Positions 7,009 to 14,011 of a stretch of 47,517 nucleotides of DNA are shown here, in pieces. The position numbers were made by a program, and so were the translations under genes. The notes under the pieces are model-generated. The model was given only the letters and a program-made list of their open reading frames with translations, searched no databases and was not told the origin of the DNA. The stretch covers positions 1 through 47,517 of the IMG/VR virus record IMGVR_UViG_3300037316_000124. One strand, given 5' to 3'. Source of the stretch: a virus. The first letter of the stretch is position 1; every line of letters begins with the position of its first letter.

Positions 7009-7482
7009 TCAACCTTTCACTGAAGCCAGCAAATCCAGCTGACCCCTTGCCATATCGCCCGAATGCAGCCAGCCGAACTCCCGGTCGTACTGCTCAATGA
7101 ACCACCCCAGATCGTCCACGCCCGACCACACAACCCCGCCGCGGGCCCGCTCCCGCGTCTGCCAGGCCTTCTGGTCGCAGAAGGTGCAGCGCTTGCGTGT
7201 GCCCCGGTTCTGGAGGCAACGGCAGGCCATCCTCGCGCGGGGCTTCTTCAGCTCAACCCAGAGCGCGAGGGTGACAGCGTAATTATGGGGGTTGGGCAGG
7301 AAATACAGAAACAGGAAATCCGCCATGCCGGGCTCGCAGGTCGAGAACTGCCCGGGCACGATGGTCCGCTGCATTCTGATCGCACGCCAGCCGCGGGACT
7401 CCATCAGCGACCTTATCTGCGAGGTGATGTCGGTCTCACTGAGAGGCAGAGCGGGCGCGGCGAAACGTATGGCGAGGCTCAT
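7009..7482 (-). CDS. VRR-NUC family nuclease with a cysteine cluster
   Basis: A 157-residue endonuclease of the PD-(D/E)xK type. Catalytic elements are GMADFLFL (D55), WVELKKP (E77, K79) and a QKAW helix (Q104). A CRC...CTFC cluster (C87, C89, C99, C102) sits between the ExK strand and the QKAW helix and probably binds zinc; this makes the protein longer than minimal VRR-NUC proteins. The family resolves branched DNA in replication and recombination, which fits its place after the recombination genes. It overlaps the upstream gene by 4 bases. Confidence 0.8.
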   Translation of the reverse strand: MSLAIRFAAPALPLSETDITSQIRSLMESRGWRAIRMQRTIVPGQFSTCEPGMADFLFLYFLPNPHNYAVTLALWVELKKPRARMACRCLQNRGTRKRCTFCDQKAWQTRERARGGVVWSGVDDLGWFIEQYDREFGWLHSGDMARGQLDLLASVKG

Positions 7483-7979
7483 TCCTCCACCGCGATTCGA
7501 TCTGACTCCTCTTTGAGCGATCCCCTGTCAATCAGGAAATCGGTCTCGGCATCGAGCGCATTGGCATGAACGAGCTTCGCGTGCGATTCACTGCGCAAAC
7601 GGGCGCTGTTACGTCTGCGCTCGGCGCATGTCAGGTTTTCGCGCAGCACATATACTTCATCAACTTCATCGTCTTCAGCCCTTTTCCGGGTCGCCGGATA
7701 CCGCTGCTGGAGCCTGAACTCAAACAGATCGCCCTGTTCGGATTCCCTCTCGCCTTCTTCCTGACGCTTACGGCAAACCATTCTCGCCATCTGGCGAAGT
7801 TCGAGAATCGCCGCGTGGCTAACCAGAAAAGGCGCTTCTTTATCCGGGTCGATTTTATTAAGCACCACCACCGCCAGATCCCGCGGCGAAATCTCAACCA
7901 TCCCTGCGTCGTTGAGCTCGCCGTATTTTACGCGCATGATCCCGGTGAGCTGTTCCGAGTTAAGCTGCTCGTCCATCAC
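7479..7979 (-). CDS. Hypothetical charged early protein
   Basis: A 166-residue protein with no recognised domain. The N-terminal half is mixed alpha/beta (SPRDLAVVVLNKIDPDKEAPF). The middle is strongly charged and helical (RKRQEEGERESEQGD), and the tail is acidic. It is coupled by overlap at both ends (20 bases upstream, 4 downstream). Possibly a DNA-metabolism accessory by context only. Confidence 0.55.
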   Translation of the reverse strand: MMDEQLNSEQLTGIMRVKYGELNDAGMVEISPRDLAVVVLNKIDPDKEAPFLVSHAAILELRQMARMVCRKRQEEGERESEQGDLFEFRLQQRYPATRKRAEDDEVDEVYVLRENLTCAERRRNSARLRSESHAKLVHANALDAETDFLIDRGSLKEESDRIAVEE

Positions 7980-8607
7980 AAGCGACCTCCTTCAATTCAA
8001 CGAGTAACGTTAGCGCCATGGGCAGAAGACGCCGACAGTCCTGGCGCATTGGGTTTGTCATAGTGACGAACAATTCGCTGAGATCCCGGTCGAAAATTCC
8101 ACTGCGCTCGAAATCCTTGAGGTGCCCCCATAGCCACAGGGCATCCATATCGACCTTTGGCATTGGATTCTCGCGCAGAGTATTAGCGTTGATGATCCCT
8201 TCGGTTGTCGGCTTCGGGCCGTCGCCATTGACGGCGCGCTCGAATTCTTCCTCCGGCACGTTGGCTAGTTGCTGCCACTTTGAGGACTGGTCGCGGGTGA
8301 TGCCGAGATCCACCAAAGTCGTGCCGCTCGATTTTGGAGAGATATTTGCTTTGGATCGCCCTGCGTCTCCGGGCTTCAGCCTTTGTCCCGTTGCGGCCAT
8401 ATCGCGCAGCAATTCACCGGCGCGGCGCTCCGCACGGATGCGTACCTCACAGCACTTCCGCTCCGCTTCCACGTTTCGCGCCTGCTGGGCATAGACTTCG
8501 AGGGCCTTGGCTTTGTCGCGAAGATCCTTAACCTCGTCAACACTGCAACAGACAGCAATGGCCGTACACATGGCGTCATAGCGGATAAGCCCGAGCGGCG
8601 CGCTCAC
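7960..8607 (-). CDS. Conserved phage helical protein (LIRYDAMCTAI...VDEVKDLRDKAKAL type)
   Basis: A 215-residue protein starting at GTG 8607 (GTGA overlap with the upstream gene). The N-terminus LIRYDAMCTAIAVC, then VDEVKDLRDKAKALEVYAQQARN and IRAERRAGELLRDM, is a pattern common in phage early regions. It is predicted to be long helices. The middle has SSGTTLVDLGITRDQSSKWQ, a helix-turn-helix-like stretch. Function of the family is not known to me; a role in DNA binding or partition is a guess. Confidence 0.7.
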   Translation of the reverse strand: MSAPLGLIRYDAMCTAIAVCCSVDEVKDLRDKAKALEVYAQQARNVEAERKCCEVRIRAERRAGELLRDMAATGQRLKPGDAGRSKANISPKSSGTTLVDLGITRDQSSKWQQLANVPEEEFERAVNGDGPKPTTEGIINANTLRENPMPKVDMDALWLWGHLKDFERSGIFDRDLSELFVTMTNPMRQDCRRLLPMALTLLVELKEVACDGRAA

Positions 8608-8756
8608 TCGTAGTACTCCCGATCTTCCTTGCCGGCCGGCGGATTCTTCGGCTTCGGATGCAGCCATTCGGCACGGTCGCGCTCTTCGGTCCACCAGACA
8701 ACCGCGAGGATCGCCAGCCAGGCGGCCACCGCAGCGATGTAATACCACGGATGCAT
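8604..8756 (-). CDS. Single-pass small membrane protein
   Basis: A 50-residue protein with one hydrophobic helix (YYIAAVAAWLAILAVVWW, residues 5-22) and a charged, proline-rich tail. It begins 3 bases after the upstream stop and its stop overlaps the next GTG (GTGA). Coupling on both sides argues that it is real. Function unknown. Confidence 0.65.
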   Translation of the reverse strand: MHPWYYIAAVAAWLAILAVVWWTEERDRAEWLHPKPKNPPAGKEDREYYE

Positions 8757-8759
8757 AAC

Positions 8760-9257
8760 CTACTCGACCGCTGCCGCCGTCCGGCTGCGCAAAGCCTTCT
8801 TCACCCCGGCCTCAGTGATTTCAAGCGGCAGCTCCTCCTGCTTCGTGTAGCTGACCTTCAGCACCCCCTGGTGCTCGCCGATCTGCCGGATATAGCCGTC
8901 CACCAGCCCCGCCGTATCCGCTGCCGAGGACCGCACGACGAAGCGCAGCTCGCGCCGTTTCGTCTCGTCCTTCTCGACGCTGACCATTTTGAAATCGCCC
9001 ACGTCCCGGATGTCGAACTGGATCTCTCGCGCGCGCAGCTCTTTGTGGCCCGGCGTCAGAACCAGGTGCGTGGCGTGCAGCTCGCCCGACAGCTTGGCAT
9101 CGGTCACGCTGCCGCCGGGGTCTTCCCAGCCCATCTCCTCCATGACCGGCGTCGTGAACTCGGAGGTGAAATGCACTCTGACAAAAGCGCCTCCTTCCTC
9201 CTGGCGACCGTCATAATATCTGACGTAGGCACCGCGAAATACGATCGACTCTGCCAT
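8760..9257 (-). CDS. Hypothetical protein between Gp157 and small early genes
   Basis: A 165-residue protein. The start at 9257 was chosen because the residues before it (to 9371) are shadow-like and overlap gp157. It is largely beta (IVFRGAYVRYYDG, AFVRVHF, ELRFVVRSS) with a C-terminal helix. It lies with RecT and Gp157, so a single-strand-DNA-related role is possible but unproven. Confidence 0.65.
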   Translation of the reverse strand: MAESIVFRGAYVRYYDGRQEEGGAFVRVHFTSEFTTPVMEEMGWEDPGGSVTDAKLSGELHATHLVLTPGHKELRAREIQFDIRDVGDFKMVSVEKDETKRRELRFVVRSSAADTAGLVDGYIRQIGEHQGVLKVSYTKQEELPLEITEAGVKKALRSRTAAAVE

Positions 9258-9270
9258 AGCTGCTCCTCGG

Positions 9271-9801
9271 TTACTTCCGCACCAGCGTCTGTTTCCCCAT
9301 CGACAGGTCGGCGCCCTCGACATCCCGGCCGCTGTCGATGGCCTTCTTGATGGCCCGCTTGTCCACGGCAATCGTCACCGTAGTGCGCTTGAATTCCTCC
9401 GGGATGGCGGCTTCGTCCGTGATCACGACTGAAGCCGGAACCGCGCGCAGCAGGAAGGTGGCGGTGCGGCCCTCGAGCTTTTTGTCGCCGAACCGCTCCA
9501 TCACACCCTGCACGTACTTCCGCACGCGGTCTTCGCGCGATTCCCATGCCGAGCACCGGGCGTGCAGCCGCTCGATCTCGGCCTTCGCCGCGTTCTGCTG
9601 GGCCTCGCACTGGGCCAGATACCCGGCGATGCCGTCCACTTTCCTGGTTTCGGCCTCGAGGTAGCGGGCGATATCCGCCTCGGCTTCCGCCTTCAGCTCC
9701 GGCGAATCAATCATCTCCAGGCTATCGAAGAGGGCCTGCAAATGGTCGGTGATCTCAAAAAGCGTACCCGCCGGAATCAGTTCGGCCACCGCGCTCGCCA
9801 T
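9271..9801 (-). CDS. Gp157-like siphovirus protein
   Basis: A 176-residue protein matching the Siphovirus Gp157 pattern: LEAETRKVDGIAGYLAQCE, a helical AKAEIERLHAR stretch, then YVQGVMERFGDKKLEGRTATFLLR and a beta-rich C-terminus ending KRAIKKAIDSGRDVEGADL. The family typically accompanies phage recombinases. The ATG at 9801 shares one base with the RecT-like stop (TGATG). Confidence 0.8.
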   Translation of the reverse strand: MASAVAELIPAGTLFEITDHLQALFDSLEMIDSPELKAEAEADIARYLEAETRKVDGIAGYLAQCEAQQNAAKAEIERLHARCSAWESREDRVRKYVQGVMERFGDKKLEGRTATFLLRAVPASVVITDEAAIPEEFKRTTVTIAVDKRAIKKAIDSGRDVEGADLSMGKQTLVRK

Positions 9802-10793
9802 CAGCTTGCCTCCGTAGCGGACCATTCGTCCGGCAGGGCATCGTTGCCAACCGTCGCCGGCTGTTCCCCCGCCCGGACCGCCTCCAGCATTTCGAGGGCG
9901 GCCATGCGCGCGGGCTTCGTCGATTTGAACTCGTTCGCGTGCTCGACGCCCTGTCTGCCGAGGGCGCTGTAATAGCAGCGCGCACCGCCGTCGTCGCCGA
10001 ACAGCGACATCAGATTCTTTTTGAGGTTCGCGAAGACCTTCAGCGTGCTCTTGATGTCGGTCATTTGTGCGAACATCTTCTGCGCGTCCGCATCGGCGAA
10101 GACCGCGACAACCGGCTGCGGCTCCTGCTTCGGCGGATCGGCGATGGCGCGCTTCACGGCCTCCGGCACCGCGGCCCGCTTCATCTCCGTTATCCTGCGC
10201 TGTGCCACATAGTCAGCCGCGGCCTGTGTGCCGACCGGGTGGCCGCCGGTATCGATCTCGCCGGTGGACATATCCACGGTCACGCGCCGCGCTTCGCTTA
10301 CGCTGTCGATCTCCGACTCGTCGAGGAACCCGAGGCCGCAAAGAGAAAGAGTCACGCGCCGCTTGGCCTTCGTCTCGGCCTTCATGATGCAGTTTGCCCG
10401 GGCTTCGCCCTGCACCTTGTCGATAGGGACCGCGCCGGTCGATTCGTCGGTACGGCCCGCGGCGGTTCTGGCCTCGGCCGTCACGATGTATACGCCGTCG
10501 ATCACTTCCTTCGCGACCAGCTTGATCGAGATCGAATCGCGCGCCCGCAGCTGGTCCGTGCAGTTCTTGGTGGCATACAGGGTCAGCTTGCTGTTGAGCG
10601 AGATGTAATCGAAAGGCTTGGTCAGCGGGTTGAGCCGCAGCGATTCGCACACCGCCCCGTAGTAGCTGATGCGCTGCGGGGGCGTCAGTTTAGCCAGATC
10701 GCCGGCCATCAGCACCGCCTCCATGATGTCCGGCATCGGGACCGGGTTCGCCGGGGCTGTGCGCGCCACTTCCGTAATTCCGTTAACGCTCAT
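9801..10793 (-). CDS. RecT-like single-strand annealing protein
   Basis: A 330-residue protein. MAGDLAKLTPPQRISYYGAV, SLRLNPLTKPFDYI and KAETKAKRRVTLSLCGLGFLDESE are the landmarks of the phage RecT-type annealing proteins, which anneal single strands during replication and recombination. A C-terminal ~120-residue region (MFAQMTDIKSTLKVFANLKK) may be species-specific. Gp157 follows directly. No partner RecE/Exo exonuclease is obvious, although the VRR-NUC protein is a candidate nuclease. Confidence 0.75.
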   Translation of the reverse strand: MSVNGITEVARTAPANPVPMPDIMEAVLMAGDLAKLTPPQRISYYGAVCESLRLNPLTKPFDYISLNSKLTLYATKNCTDQLRARDSISIKLVAKEVIDGVYIVTAEARTAAGRTDESTGAVPIDKVQGEARANCIMKAETKAKRRVTLSLCGLGFLDESEIDSVSEARRVTVDMSTGEIDTGGHPVGTQAAADYVAQRRITEMKRAAVPEAVKRAIADPPKQEPQPVVAVFADADAQKMFAQMTDIKSTLKVFANLKKNLMSLFGDDGGARCYYSALGRQGVEHANEFKSTKPARMAALEMLEAVRAGEQPATVGNDALPDEWSATEAS

Positions 10794-10830
10794 AACTGTT
10801 CACTTCTCCCTTTTGAAAATTCACCGGGCA

Positions 10831-11169
10831 TCAGGCTTCCACCCCGTCGAGGTCCATCGCGGCATCGAGGATGGCGGCCACCGGCTGCGGCGCGTCGTCC
10901 TCCCAGGCCATCTCCGGCGTGCCCCCTGAAATGGAATTGATGAACGACCGGAAAGGATCGGCCACCTGCGCATTACGCTCGGGCGCCCTGTTCCGCCACG
11001 TTTCGCAGCCCCGGCAGGCGCAGCCCGCGATCCCCGTGTCGTCGCCCGCCCTGCGCCGTCTGTAGTGCCGGATGGCCATAGTACCGTGGGTACTAATGCG
11101 CTGAGGCGGTACTTTCGGGCTATTGACAGAAGTTAATACAGGTGTAGAAGATTTCATTTGGCGGTCCAT
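10831..11169 (-). CDS. Hypothetical early protein with a CxxC pair
   Basis: A 112-residue protein whose ATG at 11169 overlaps the stop of the RHH gene (TAATG), favouring this start over an internal ATG at 11079. It has a CACRGC cluster near residue 50 and an acidic C-terminus (ILDAAMDLDGVEA). An inverted repeat (11080-11094) lies inside its coding part. No family recognised. Confidence 0.55.
   Translation of the reverse strand: MDRQMKSSTPVLTSVNSPKVPPQRISTHGTMAIRHYRRRRAGDDTGIAGCACRGCETWRNRAPERNAQVADPFRSFINSISGGTPEMAWEDDAPQPVAAILDAAMDLDGVEA
11080..11094. promoter_or_regulatory. Inverted repeat AGTACC-N3-GGTACT (candidate operator)
   Basis: A perfect 6-base inverted repeat around GTG. Its half site GGTACT also ends the palindromic GTACCGGTAC elements at 12125 and 12412, and a near match occurs beside attP at 5518-5527. 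A recurring half site near regulatory genes suggests a phage repressor target. It lies within a coding region. Confidence 0.4.
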
Positions 11170-11345
11170 TATGACGGTCTCGCAGTCAAGTATCTCTGTA
11201 TGGCCAGCGTTGCCGCTTCGTGCAGTGCGAGCCCGTCAACGGCGCATTTGATTTTCAGCTGGCGATGCAGATCGGACGGAATCCGCACATTGACATGCTC
11301 CCTCTGCCCTTCTGCCTCCGACCGCTCAGTGATAGTCTGATTCAT
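11169..11345 (-). CDS. Ribbon-helix-helix DNA-binding protein
   Basis: A 58-residue protein with REHVNVRIPSDLHRQLKIKC (strand plus helix A) and ALHEAATLAIQRYL (helix B): the CopG/Arc-type fold, binding DNA as a dimer. It is the first gene behind the strong early promoter and is divergent from the plus-strand cluster. It could be the switch regulator, either autorepressing its promoter or acting as an antirepressor. Confidence 0.8.
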   Translation of the reverse strand: MNQTITERSEAEGQREHVNVRIPSDLHRQLKIKCAVDGLALHEAATLAIQRYLTARPS

Positions 11346-11374
11346 GATGTTTTGCTCATTTGCTCCACGAACAG

Positions 11375-11403
11375 ATTATGGGCTAACTAGGTAATCGTGT
11401 CAA
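11375..11403 (-). promoter_or_regulatory. Sigma-70-type early promoter
   Basis: On the minus strand, TTGACA (11403-11398), a 17-base spacer and CATAAT (11380-11375) give a near-consensus promoter. The RHH ATG is 30 bases beyond the -10. A short inverted repeat GCAA-T-TTGC (11407-11415), just upstream and in the divergent gap, could be an operator. This promoter probably starts the early/replication operon. Confidence 0.8.
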
Positions 11404-11439
11404 TAGGCAATTTGCTAATTATTGGGAAGGGTGGCGCAC

Positions 11440-11979
11440 TTGAAAGATAAGTGGCCGAGATGGTCTCCGGATAAAGATATCGCTGATCGATGGGAGAAAT
11501 TCGTTGCCGCCACCGAGACACGGGAGCGACGCAAGAACCTGGGAAATCGCCTTGTTAATGAGGCGATTAGAGCGTACTTGAAAGCACAGTCTGAAGGAGA
11601 AGATGCGACCGGCAAAAATTCCGGCAAAAATTCAGTTTTGTCGGATAAAGTGATGTATTATTCCATTCATATCGCCCGCGCAATAGATTATTCCGCGCAA
11701 TTGGCCAGCATTCTTGGTGAGGCATTGACCGAGCTGAGGATCGTAACCGGCGATACGAGAGGAAGCGATGCCTTTATCAAACGTCACCCCAGCCCGTTCA
11801 TCGAATCTGCGCCGGATGCCGCCAGCGAAAGCGTCAGAGCTGCTGAGGCAGCCTATAATGCCTGGCGCGAATCCGGTCAGCCTACTGCTGGATCTGCCGA
11901 CCGTGAACTGGGACCGGCTGGAGACAATTCTGCACCTAAGAAACGCAATCGTCCGGGATCATCTGGCGGGGCTGCTTGA
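11440..11979 (+). CDS. Putative lysogeny regulator, divergent from the early promoter
   Basis: A 179-residue protein if it starts at TTG 11440, which has a GGGAAGG ribosome site about 10 bases upstream; TTG 11422 and GTG 11431 are alternatives. The N-terminus DRWEKFVAATETRERRKNLGNRL then VNEAIRAYLKAQ looks like an RHH-related or helical DNA-binding segment. The middle has a helix IHIARAIDYSAQLASILGEAL. Position opposite the early promoter is where a repressor is expected, but there is no classic CI/LexA domain. The last ~40 residues are low-complexity and overlap the next gene. Confidence 0.55.
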   Translation: MKDKWPRWSPDKDIADRWEKFVAATETRERRKNLGNRLVNEAIRAYLKAQSEGEDATGKNSGKNSVLSDKVMYYSIHIARAIDYSAQLASILGEALTELRIVTGDTRGSDAFIKRHPSPFIESAPDAASESVRAAEAAYNAWRESGQPTAGSADRELGPAGDNSAPKKRNRPGSSGGAA

Positions 11980-12094
11980 CACGGGCGGTCACGATGTGCA
12001 AGTGCGCCGGGAGAGAATTCGCGGCGAAATCCGGGATGTGCTGGTGGTCGACGGCGAGAGCTTTGGGGGGGGGGGGGGGGTGCTGAAAACATAA
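11858..12094 (+). CDS. Small protein ending in a poly-G tract
   Basis: A 78-residue protein in another frame, overlapping the preceding gene by 122 bases. It looks protein-like (LPTVNWDRLETILHLRNAIV, then VRRERIRGEIRDVLVVDGESF) and ends GGGGGVLKT because of 16 consecutive G bases. A length change in this tract would alter the C-terminus: 15 G gives an immediate stop, while 17 G gives a different eight-residue or so tail. Function unknown. Confidence 0.5.
   Translation: MPGANPVSLLLDLPTVNWDRLETILHLRNAIVRDHLAGLLDTGGHDVQVRRERIRGEIRDVLVVDGESFGGGGGVLKT
12065..12080. repeat. Homopolymer tract of 16 G
   Basis: Sixteen uninterrupted G in the last codons of the 11858-12094 gene. Tracts this long are hypermutable by strand slippage and are used for phase variation in bacteria. 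Read-through errors could also affect the exact length. Confidence 0.9.
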
Positions 12095-12124
12095 CCGCGG
12101 CGGCATGACTCCGGCCGCACGCTG

Positions 12125-12182
12125 GTACCGGTACTCATGCTCTGTTAAGCGCCGGTCTTTTGGCGCACACTGACCGTATGAA
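12125..12182 (+). promoter_or_regulatory. Regulatory module copy A
   Basis: The palindrome GTACCGGTAC (12125-12134), a 26-base spacer and a 22-base element starting TGGCGCACACTGACC and ending on the ATGAA start codons of the next gene. The same two elements with the same spacing recur at 12412-12469. This is likely a shared operator and translation-start region. Confidence 0.6.
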
Positions 12183-12402
12183 GGCCAGATGGATCTTGGT
12201 TGCGGTATTCCTTCTCATTGTCTATATGTCTTCGACATACAAGGACAGAGTTTCGCCCGAAGAGCAGGTGCAGTCCAACCGCGTCGTATTGGAATACAAT
12301 TGCCGAGGACTGAGAATTAAAGCGGTCGGCAGCATGAGCCCCGACGATTTCACGGAAATCAATCGGTGTCGGATTGCCGGGTTATGGAAGAAAGAGTCCT
12401 AG
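12178..12402 (+). CDS. Membrane-anchored small protein
   Basis: A 74-residue protein with an N-terminal hydrophobic helix (WILVAVFLLIVYMSS, ~4-18) and a soluble tail containing two cysteines (YNCRGL, NRCRIAG) that could form a disulphide outside the cytoplasm. The ATG at 12178 sits in the conserved module; an in-frame extension upstream is part of the repeat and unlikely. Probably a moron expressed in the lysogen. No family recognised. Confidence 0.6.
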   Translation: MKARWILVAVFLLIVYMSSTYKDRVSPEEQVQSNRVVLEYNCRGLRIKAVGSMSPDDFTEINRCRIAGLWKKES

Positions 12403-12411
12403 CGCACCCTC

Positions 12412-12469
12412 GTACCGGTACTTCCGGCCTTTCAAAACACCGTACACTGGCGCACACTGACCGTATGAA
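12412..12469 (+). promoter_or_regulatory. Regulatory module copy B
   Basis: GTACCGGTAC (12412-12421), again 26 bases, then the 22-base element (12448-12469) that ends on the start codons of the secreted-protein gene. The spacer sequence is unrelated to that of copy A, so the two outer elements and their distance have been conserved or recently duplicated. Confidence 0.6.
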
Positions 12470-13229
12470 ACGGTTTGCAGCGGCACTTATAACGGCGGTA
12501 CTCGTCAGCGGTTCGGGGATGGCCGGGGAGCCAAAGCGTTTGTTTGTCGATCCTGCTCCGCAATGGGAGAGCGACGGCTTGGCGACGCGGTCGGAATTCA
12601 CGAGCGCGGTGGTGAAGTCCTGCCCGGCGATTGTCAGCCTCACGGACAGCCGTGAATCGGCCGACTACTCCGTTGAAGTTTTCCGGACTCCGGATTCCGG
12701 TGATTCGGCTGTTGTTTACTTTAACGGACACGCTGCATATTCATTCGCCCACAGTACGCTCGGCATAATAGCCGAAAAGGTATGCGATTACATCGAGAGG
12801 GAAAACAGGACGGTGGCGCCCGTCGTGGTAACGGGGGGCAATACCTCGTCTGCGTACGACCGGAATGTGATGCTGGCAGGCAAGTACCAGCTACCGCAAG
12901 GCACCCCCGGGCAGGTGGTTTTCTTCAATTTCAATCCCGGCATTAGCGGCGTTTACGGCGTCACTGTTTATTGCGATGGCTCGGAACTGGTACGACTTAA
13001 GGAGCATCGAAAATACTCCTGGACTGCGATGCCAGGCAGTCACGAATGTTACGACAAAAACGATGCAAAACGGCATATGCAACCGCTCCGGATAGTCGTG
13101 AATGCAGGGGAGACAGTATATGTCATAGTTCAGCAGAGCGGCTTTCCTATTCATACCGAAATGAGCCTCTACGACATCGACATCAACAGCCCAGATTTCC
13201 GTTCGCTGAGGCCGGTAACGGACCGATGA
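12465..13229 (+). CDS. Secreted protein with DUF2846-like C-terminal region
   Basis: A 254-residue protein. Residues 1-20 (KRFAAALITAVLVSGSGMAG) form a Sec signal peptide. The N-terminal domain (~25-110) has conserved-looking beta strands around YSVEVFRTPDSGDSAVVYF. The C-terminal ~100 residues (VVFFNFNPGISGVYGVTVYCDGS, then WTAMPGSHECY and VYVIVQQSG) resemble the DUF2846 beta-sandwich of exported bacterial proteins. It is likely a lysogenic conversion protein in the periplasm or at the surface. The target is unknown. Confidence 0.65.
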   Translation: MKRFAAALITAVLVSGSGMAGEPKRLFVDPAPQWESDGLATRSEFTSAVVKSCPAIVSLTDSRESADYSVEVFRTPDSGDSAVVYFNGHAAYSFAHSTLGIIAEKVCDYIERENRTVAPVVVTGGNTSSAYDRNVMLAGKYQLPQGTPGQVVFFNFNPGISGVYGVTVYCDGSELVRLKEHRKYSWTAMPGSHECYDKNDAKRHMQPLRIVVNAGETVYVIVQQSGFPIHTEMSLYDIDINSPDFRSLRPVTDR

Positions 13230-13263
13230 ACCTGCCCGCGTTGTACGACTGCAAGGAGGGCAA

Positions 13264-13476
13264 ATGAACAACTGGGGACCGGCGCTTATCGTTCTGCTCG
13301 GCATCGCGGGCGGTGTTCTCTACTCGAACTCGCGGATCACGGATCTGAAAGACGCTATGACGAAGCGGTCCGACGATCTGAAGGACTCGATGAACAAGCG
13401 CTTCGACGATCTGCGGGACCTGCTCAAGTCGGAAGTCAAACGGCTGGAAGAACGCATCGCCCACACCCGGGTCTGA
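13264..13476 (+). CDS. Membrane-anchored coiled-coil protein 1
   Basis: A 70-residue protein with an N-terminal membrane helix (ALIVLLGIAGGVLY, 7-20), then a heptad coiled coil containing the repeats ITDLKDAMTKRSDDLKDSM and NKRFDDLRDLLKSEVKRLEE. It is the first of three tandem proteins with the same layout. Preceded by an AAGGAGG ribosome site. Candidates are holin-like, exclusion or membrane scaffold roles. Confidence 0.65.
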   Translation: MNNWGPALIVLLGIAGGVLYSNSRITDLKDAMTKRSDDLKDSMNKRFDDLRDLLKSEVKRLEERIAHTRV

Positions 13477-13483
13477 AGCGCCG

Positions 13484-13723
13484 ATGGATAACAACGTCCT
13501 CATAGCCCTGATCGGCGCGTCCAGCTCGGGCCTCGTGGCCATCACGGCCCTGCTGCTGAACTACCGCGGGTTCGCCTCGCTCGACGCCCGTCTCCTCGCG
13601 CTTGAAACCCGCGTCGATAACCGGCTGAACATGATGCAGGGCGACATGAAAGCCATGAACAAAACCATGACCGCGATTGAAATCGACGTTGCGAGGCTGA
13701 AGAACAAGGCCGGTATTTCGTGA
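13484..13723 (+). CDS. Membrane-anchored coiled-coil protein 2
   Basis: A 79-residue protein: membrane helix (LIALIGASSSGLVAITALLL, 6-25), then a coiled coil (DARLLALETRVDNRLNMMQGD, ending IEIDVARLKNKAG). It starts 8 bases after protein 1 and overlaps the next gene by 4 bases. The shared layout suggests paralogy or joint complex formation. Confidence 0.65.
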   Translation: MDNNVLIALIGASSSGLVAITALLLNYRGFASLDARLLALETRVDNRLNMMQGDMKAMNKTMTAIEIDVARLKNKAGIS

Positions 13724-14004
13724 CCGACATTCAGCTGTATCTGGCGATCGGGCTGCCGGCCCTGATGGCGCTTCTGAGCATCGGGGTAAACGTGGCTCTC
13801 TACCTCCACGTGAGCTCGACTCTGACCTCGACCAATGCGACCCTCAGCTCGACGCTGACATCGAACGTCGCGACTCTGACCGCCACCATGAACAACCGGT
13901 TCGATGCAATCGACCGCCGGTTTGAATCCATCGAACGGCGTCTGGAGCTAATCCAGGGCGACTGCCACCAGATGGACATCCGCCTGACGAAGCTGGAGAA
14001 ATAA
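13720..14004 (+). CDS. Membrane-anchored coiled-coil protein 3
   Basis: A 94-residue protein starting at GTG 13720 (GTGA overlap). It has a membrane helix (LYLAIGLPALMALLSIGVNVALYL), a Ser/Thr-rich linker with a TSTNATLSSTLTSNVATLTAT repeat, then a coiled coil (FDAIDRRFESIERRLELIQ). It ends 7 bases before a convergent minus-strand gene. No intrinsic terminator was found between them. Confidence 0.65.
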   Translation: MTDIQLYLAIGLPALMALLSIGVNVALYLHVSSTLTSTNATLSSTLTSNVATLTATMNNRFDAIDRRFESIERRLELIQGDCHQMDIRLTKLEK

Positions 14005-14011
14005 CAAGCCT

